Positions 61,619-64,000 of a DNA stretch of 64,000 nt are shown here, piece by piece (position 1 is the stretch's first letter; every line of letters starts with the position of its first letter). The position numbers and the translations under genes are program-made. Location: the NCBI RefSeq assembly GCF_002443255.2, contig NW_019211455.1, positions 17,893,126 to 17,957,125 on the forward strand, in the 5' to 3' direction. The notes below the pieces were generated by a model. That model saw only the letters and a list, made by a program, of their open reading frames with translations. It had not been told where the DNA came from and did no database searches. This stretch comes from Varroa destructor (taxonomy: Eukaryota; Arthropoda; Arachnida; Mesostigmata; Varroidae).

Positions 61619-63249
61619 GGGGCCATGCTGCTTAGTACGAAAATGACTACGGTTCGAATACAATAGGCTAGCTATTCTCTTTCAAAAAAGCGTTGAATCA
61701 AAGGTAACATGAATTACGGAAACTCATGGAAACTTTCTCCACTTTATGTTACGAAGACATGCTAATACATGCGTTTCCTTGTCGATAAAAGTAATTCGTT
61801 TACGGAACTAGATAAAAGGACACCATTCGGGTAACACCTGTATCTTAAGCTCTACGACTGTCTACACGGGAAACGCTTGTTCTCGTGGGGGCAACCATGA
61901 TTAATTTCTTATTGTACACATTGGTATTTAACGTTTACAGTCTCATCAAGCCTTCTTCACTCAGGATTCCAAATATTTTTTTTACAATGAATGCGTTGTA
62001 TGCAGATAATGAAATGGAACTTTAAGAAATGTTAATATATGGAATGCAAAATGTTATATCTATCGATAGTACAATCAGTAAATGATTTTTAAAAATTTAC
62101 AAGTTCTTCAGAGTTGGCTTGCAGTTAACGTTCAGCGAATCTATTCAGTTCAGTCATAGCGATACGCTAAACGATATTTAACGCTTTTTATCGATTTCTT
62201 GAGCGGATGTCCTATAATGTTTTCAAAGAAAGCTTTATTTTAAGCATTTTTAGAAGGCTATAGAACAAAAACAGAATAACAAACCAATATATTAAAATGT
62301 AAACAGGATTCTCCCGCCTTTAATTCGCTTTTAGCTAGAGACATTCAGACCTAATTAATATATTTTCCCAGATTTCATGAGCATAGTCTCACCTGTGATC
62401 CATTCGATTCATACTTGTCAAATTTACGTAGCGCCTTTCTGTTACTTTTCCTAACCTAACCTAGAATGGGCTACCAACAACACATTGGCCAGCTCGAACC
62501 CAAACGTGAAGTTGTTTTATTACTCACGTGCACAAATTTCTTATTTACGTTTTTCTACTGCTCTATTGATGTTTGATCGTTATAGTCCTATTACCTAATT
62601 TCAATAAATTCACTGTGTTGAACGGTTAATTTATTTACGTCGATATGTAATCTCATTATAATATTTTACCAATTCGACGATATCGTCTTAGCTATTGTGT
62701 CTCCTACTGCCGTGTCGTACCTCAGTGGCAAGCGTCCCATAATCCGTCCCAATTGTCCCAAGTTCTTTTTACGCATCTGCCACTCTTCAGCCGTGAACCT
62801 GTTGCTTCTTTGCATTTGTTTTACTATATCAGGAAAAATCTGACATTCATTTTAAAAATGTTCCCGTCGGTCTGCTTAAAAAGGTATATAACAACGTCAG
62901 TATGTTTCACGTACAGTCAATCGTTACCTGGAGAAAACATAACGTCCCGCTTCGTAGCAAATAATGAAAGAAGTGATTTGTTTTCGAAGATTTATAATTG
63001 TGCCTTTTGTATAGAACTGGAAAAACTCACTGACAATTACATTCAGATGTTTCATAAATGATCAACCATTGTAAAGAAAGTTATATTTAGAGCTCATTAA
63101 AAAAACGCATATATTGTGAGAAAAAAAAATGCAAGTGTGCTATTCTCACTACAGGGTATCCTTGATAAAGTAGGCCTCTGCGTGAAAAATTTTCGAAATC
63201 ATCCGAACCGTTTTTGAAGTCGCGGGAAGATCTGAATTTATCCCCGTAA
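61619..63249. other. No gene seen
   Basis: Sequence between the LINE-like remnant and SINE copy B. It holds a 102-codon + frame (62753-63061) with a composition typical of AT-rich chance frames and no splice or family support. Confidence 0.45.
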
Positions 63250-63390
63250 TATATTAGTGGTTAACATGCTTGATGATTTAAAGATTCGTGGCGGTTTAGC
63301 TTCGAATGTTAACATAGACAGACTGGTAGTCAGCCATCTGATCGAATACCTAATGGCGGTGCCGGATGTAAAACTCAGGACAACCTGATT
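63250..63390 (+). mobile_element. tRNA-derived SINE-like repeat, copy B (more decayed)
   Basis: The same organisation as the copy near 61.1 kb, in the same orientation: TTAGTGGTTAACATG as a worn A box, GGTTTAGCTTCGAA as a worn B box, then the shared body from about 63327 to 63384, including GCCGGATGTAAAACTCAGGA. Two copies 2.2 kb apart with unequal decay point to an old, multi-copy family. Confidence 0.55.
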
Positions 63391-63750
63391 GTTTCTAAGT
63401 AGTTCAAAAACGACGCAATATATTTATAGTAGTTGTCTTTTCCCTGTTCAATCCAGGCATGGCAATGAGGTTTGGCGCTGCGATCGTCTTTGCCATAGCA
63501 GACTGCACTTTCAGGAGAAATAGAAATAGCGAAATGCATTGTTTGTTCCATTTTCATCGGGTATCTCTAATAGCAGATACAAGTACTATCATCACCTTAC
63601 ATCCATACCTATTCGACACTGCTACCGAGCTCGATTTTTCTCCATGGTGACGACATTCTCTTGTCTAGTCCCGCTCTGCCTAGCAGTGTTGATTGAATTA
63701 TGTCTCATTTAATAAGACATTATGCTCCAGACAGGTTTTTTACTTACCGA

Positions 63751-63890
63751 AGTTCTGAAAGTTGCACGTTAAATACACCCTATGCATTTCCAACTGGTCT
63801 GGGGTGAATTCACGGGGGCTCCACTTTTTCAGTTCCCATACTTTCAGTACTTGGGTTATAATTTTCTAACACGTTACATATGGGATGCAG
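63751..63890 (+). repeat. Dispersed repeat, copy 2
   Basis: The second copy of the element at 39764-39896, sharing the CCTATGCATTTCCAACTGGT block, the TTTCAGTACTTGGGTTATAA block and ACACGTTACATATGGGATGC. It sits about 360 nt after SINE copy B, near the right edge of the window. Confidence 0.6.
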
Positions 63891-64000
63891 TTTGACCGAC
63901 AGAACCTCTAGACTTTAAGCACTACCTTCGCGAGAAGCCTTATCGATTGGGGCAATGGTTTCACGCTCTTCGGCTCCTGATAATTGGTTACCTATTCGCT

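Overview
The window looks like nuclear DNA of an arthropod. Coding sequence is broken into short exons with GT-AG introns, the background is AT-rich (about 60% A+T by eye), and homopolymer runs and microsatellites are scattered throughout. Worn copies of an irritans-type mariner, a LINE tail and a tRNA-derived SINE lie near the right end. There are no operons, ribosome-binding sites, CRISPR arrays or rRNA/tRNA genes. A mite or other chelicerate would fit, but that is an inference from style and not a proven assignment.

The one gene I can support well runs on the + strand from about 9.76 kb to 21.33 kb. Five exons (9764-9893, 13882-14000, 19202-19445, 19866-19992, 21214-21327) join in phase and encode about 244 residues with 14 cysteines, ending in a stop codon and followed by an AATAAA signal. 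It reads as a helical, disulfide-rich extracellular protein. Its first exon with the signal peptide is not settled.

From 1 to 9.7 kb I see only weak candidates: a small two-exon frame on the minus strand at 7.0-6.7 kb and a signal-peptide-like + frame at 3.36 kb. From 21.6 to 59 kb the sequence is mostly non-coding as far as I can tell. It holds microsatellites, hairpins and several exon-like stretches, the best being minus-strand exons at 36.0 and 35.3 kb. None is recognised and all carry low confidence.

From 59 to 64 kb the window is a graveyard of mobile elements: a dead mariner transposase (59.06-59.77 kb), a SINE copy (61.07-61.23 kb) directly followed by a LINE-like 3' end (61.28-61.62 kb), a second SINE copy (63.25-63.39 kb), and one copy of another dispersed repeat (63.75-63.89 kb) whose partner lies at 39.76-39.90 kb.

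Most open frames of 60-120 codons here occur at about the density expected by chance in AT-rich DNA. I have not annotated them as genes.
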